Assembly (NCBI GenBank): GCA_021613335.1 | Contig: JAJTWR010000431.1 | Coordinates: 186,001 to 250,000 of the forward strand | Reading direction: 5' to 3' | DNA length: 64,000 nucleotides | From: Whitmania pigra | Lineage: Eukaryota; Annelida; Clitellata; Hirudinida; Haemopidae | Shown here: positions 63,713-64,000 of the stretch, in pieces | Numbering within the stretch: position 1 is the stretch's first letter | Layout of the letters: each line of letters starts with the position of its first letter | The notes under the pieces: model-generated | What the model was told of the DNA's origin: nothing | The model's database searches: none | Seen by the model: the letters and a program-made list of their open reading frames with translations, nothing else | Position numbers and translations under genes: made by a program

Positions 63713-63786
63713 GAACGGTTCCTCCAACATCCAGGGGGAGCCGCTACACTTGCGAGCCGCCGAGGAGCGTGCTTGAGGAGGTTACC

Positions 63787-64000
63787 TTGCGCTGTGCCTT
63801 CGACGCTACGCTCTTGGACGAGCCGACCACCGGCATCGGGCGATATGCGCACGAGCTGAGCGCGGCGCTGCGCGAACGCGGGGTACCGTTGGAGCGCTGG
63901 GGAGCCCGCCGAACCGGAGAGCTTCCGCGCGGAGAACATGGCTCGCGTGGCTATGTCCTCACGACTCTGCCATCGCTGCTTCGGACCCATCGCCCAGAAA
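63787..64000 (+). CDS. Glycosyltransferase (GT4-like), N-terminus only
   Basis: The frame starts at TTG 63787, preceded by GAGGAGGT about 5 nt upstream, and stays open to the window edge (71 codons). FDATLLDEPTTGIGRYAHEL is typical of the N-terminal donor-side Rossmann domain of family 4 glycosyltransferases, which transfer sugars to lipids or polysaccharide. The catalytic part lies outside the window. Confidence 0.7.
   Translation, partial: MRCAFDATLLDEPTTGIGRYAHELSAALRERGVPLERWGARRTGELPRGEHGSRGYVLTTLPSLLRTHRPE

Noticed and set aside
1..64000. CRISPR array, rRNA, insertion sequence or prophage
   Set aside because: No direct-repeat/spacer arrays, rRNA motifs, transposase or phage structural genes were seen; the only tandem repeats are inside the lipoprotein gene.

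Overview
The window looks like chromosomal DNA of a Myxococcota-type (deltaproteobacterial) bacterium. This rests on the high GC content, a FrzS-like gliding-motility protein, a Ser/Thr kinase next to an FHA-GAF-sigma54 activator, many lipoproteins of no recognised family, and a CTGA-N8-TCAG palindrome upstream of recN. It is mostly dense housekeeping DNA. There are two tRNA genes and no rRNA, CRISPR array, recognisable insertion sequence or prophage. Genes sit in tight co-directional units, and many neighbours share a 4-nt ATGA or GTGA overlap. I used these overlaps to choose starts. || 1-16.3 kb: a cut-off bPH2 membrane protein; a VLCAD-like acyl-CoA dehydrogenase convergent with a deoxyhypusine-synthase-family enzyme; tRNA-Arg(CCG); the FrzS-like protein. 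Then a minus-strand unit encodes a HARE-HTH/nuclease-fold protein, two lipoproteins, BirA, CoaX and a helical-repeat protein. A second minus-strand unit is lepA-lepB-membrane protein-carA-unknown. || 16.4-25.3 kb: a plus-strand signalling cluster (PknB-type kinase, TPR/TM protein, FHA-GAF-AAA-Fis activator, two lipoproteins) meets a minus-strand envelope cluster (beta-barrel, TPR membrane protein, small membrane protein). || 25.3-41.6 kb: mutL diverges from a MoxR-DUF58-transglutaminase operon. yceI-sucC-sucD-serC follows, divergent from a NUDIX gene with overlapping start codons. Then come an M23 peptidase, a PP2C phosphatase, recN with a LexA-like box, a lower-GC AbiEii-like toxin/antitoxin-type pair, argJ and a small lipoprotein. 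|| 41.6-50.6 kb: a 1228-aa TPR/DUF3857/transglutaminase lipoprotein, tRNA-Phe(GAA), a structured 352-nt gap, a lipoprotein built of 21 tandem 23-residue repeats, an alpha/beta hydrolase with an envelope protein, and a periplasmic TPR protein. || 50.7-63.7 kb is the most distinctive region. Fifteen consecutive minus-strand genes encode a molybdopterin oxidoreductase system (catalytic MopB, four-cluster ferredoxin, NarI-like b-type membrane subunit, Tat-type Rieske protein, small membrane protein, TDT anion channel). The same run carries much of the molybdenum-cofactor pathway (moaA, a MoaE-MoeB-rhodanese fusion, moaD, mobA, moaC, moeA), a TauE-type exporter, a MOSC protein and a secreted hydrolase. 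The catalytic subunit resembles assimilatory nitrate reductases, but the partners do not form a canonical Nas, Nap or Nar system. A glycosyltransferase gene runs off the right edge.
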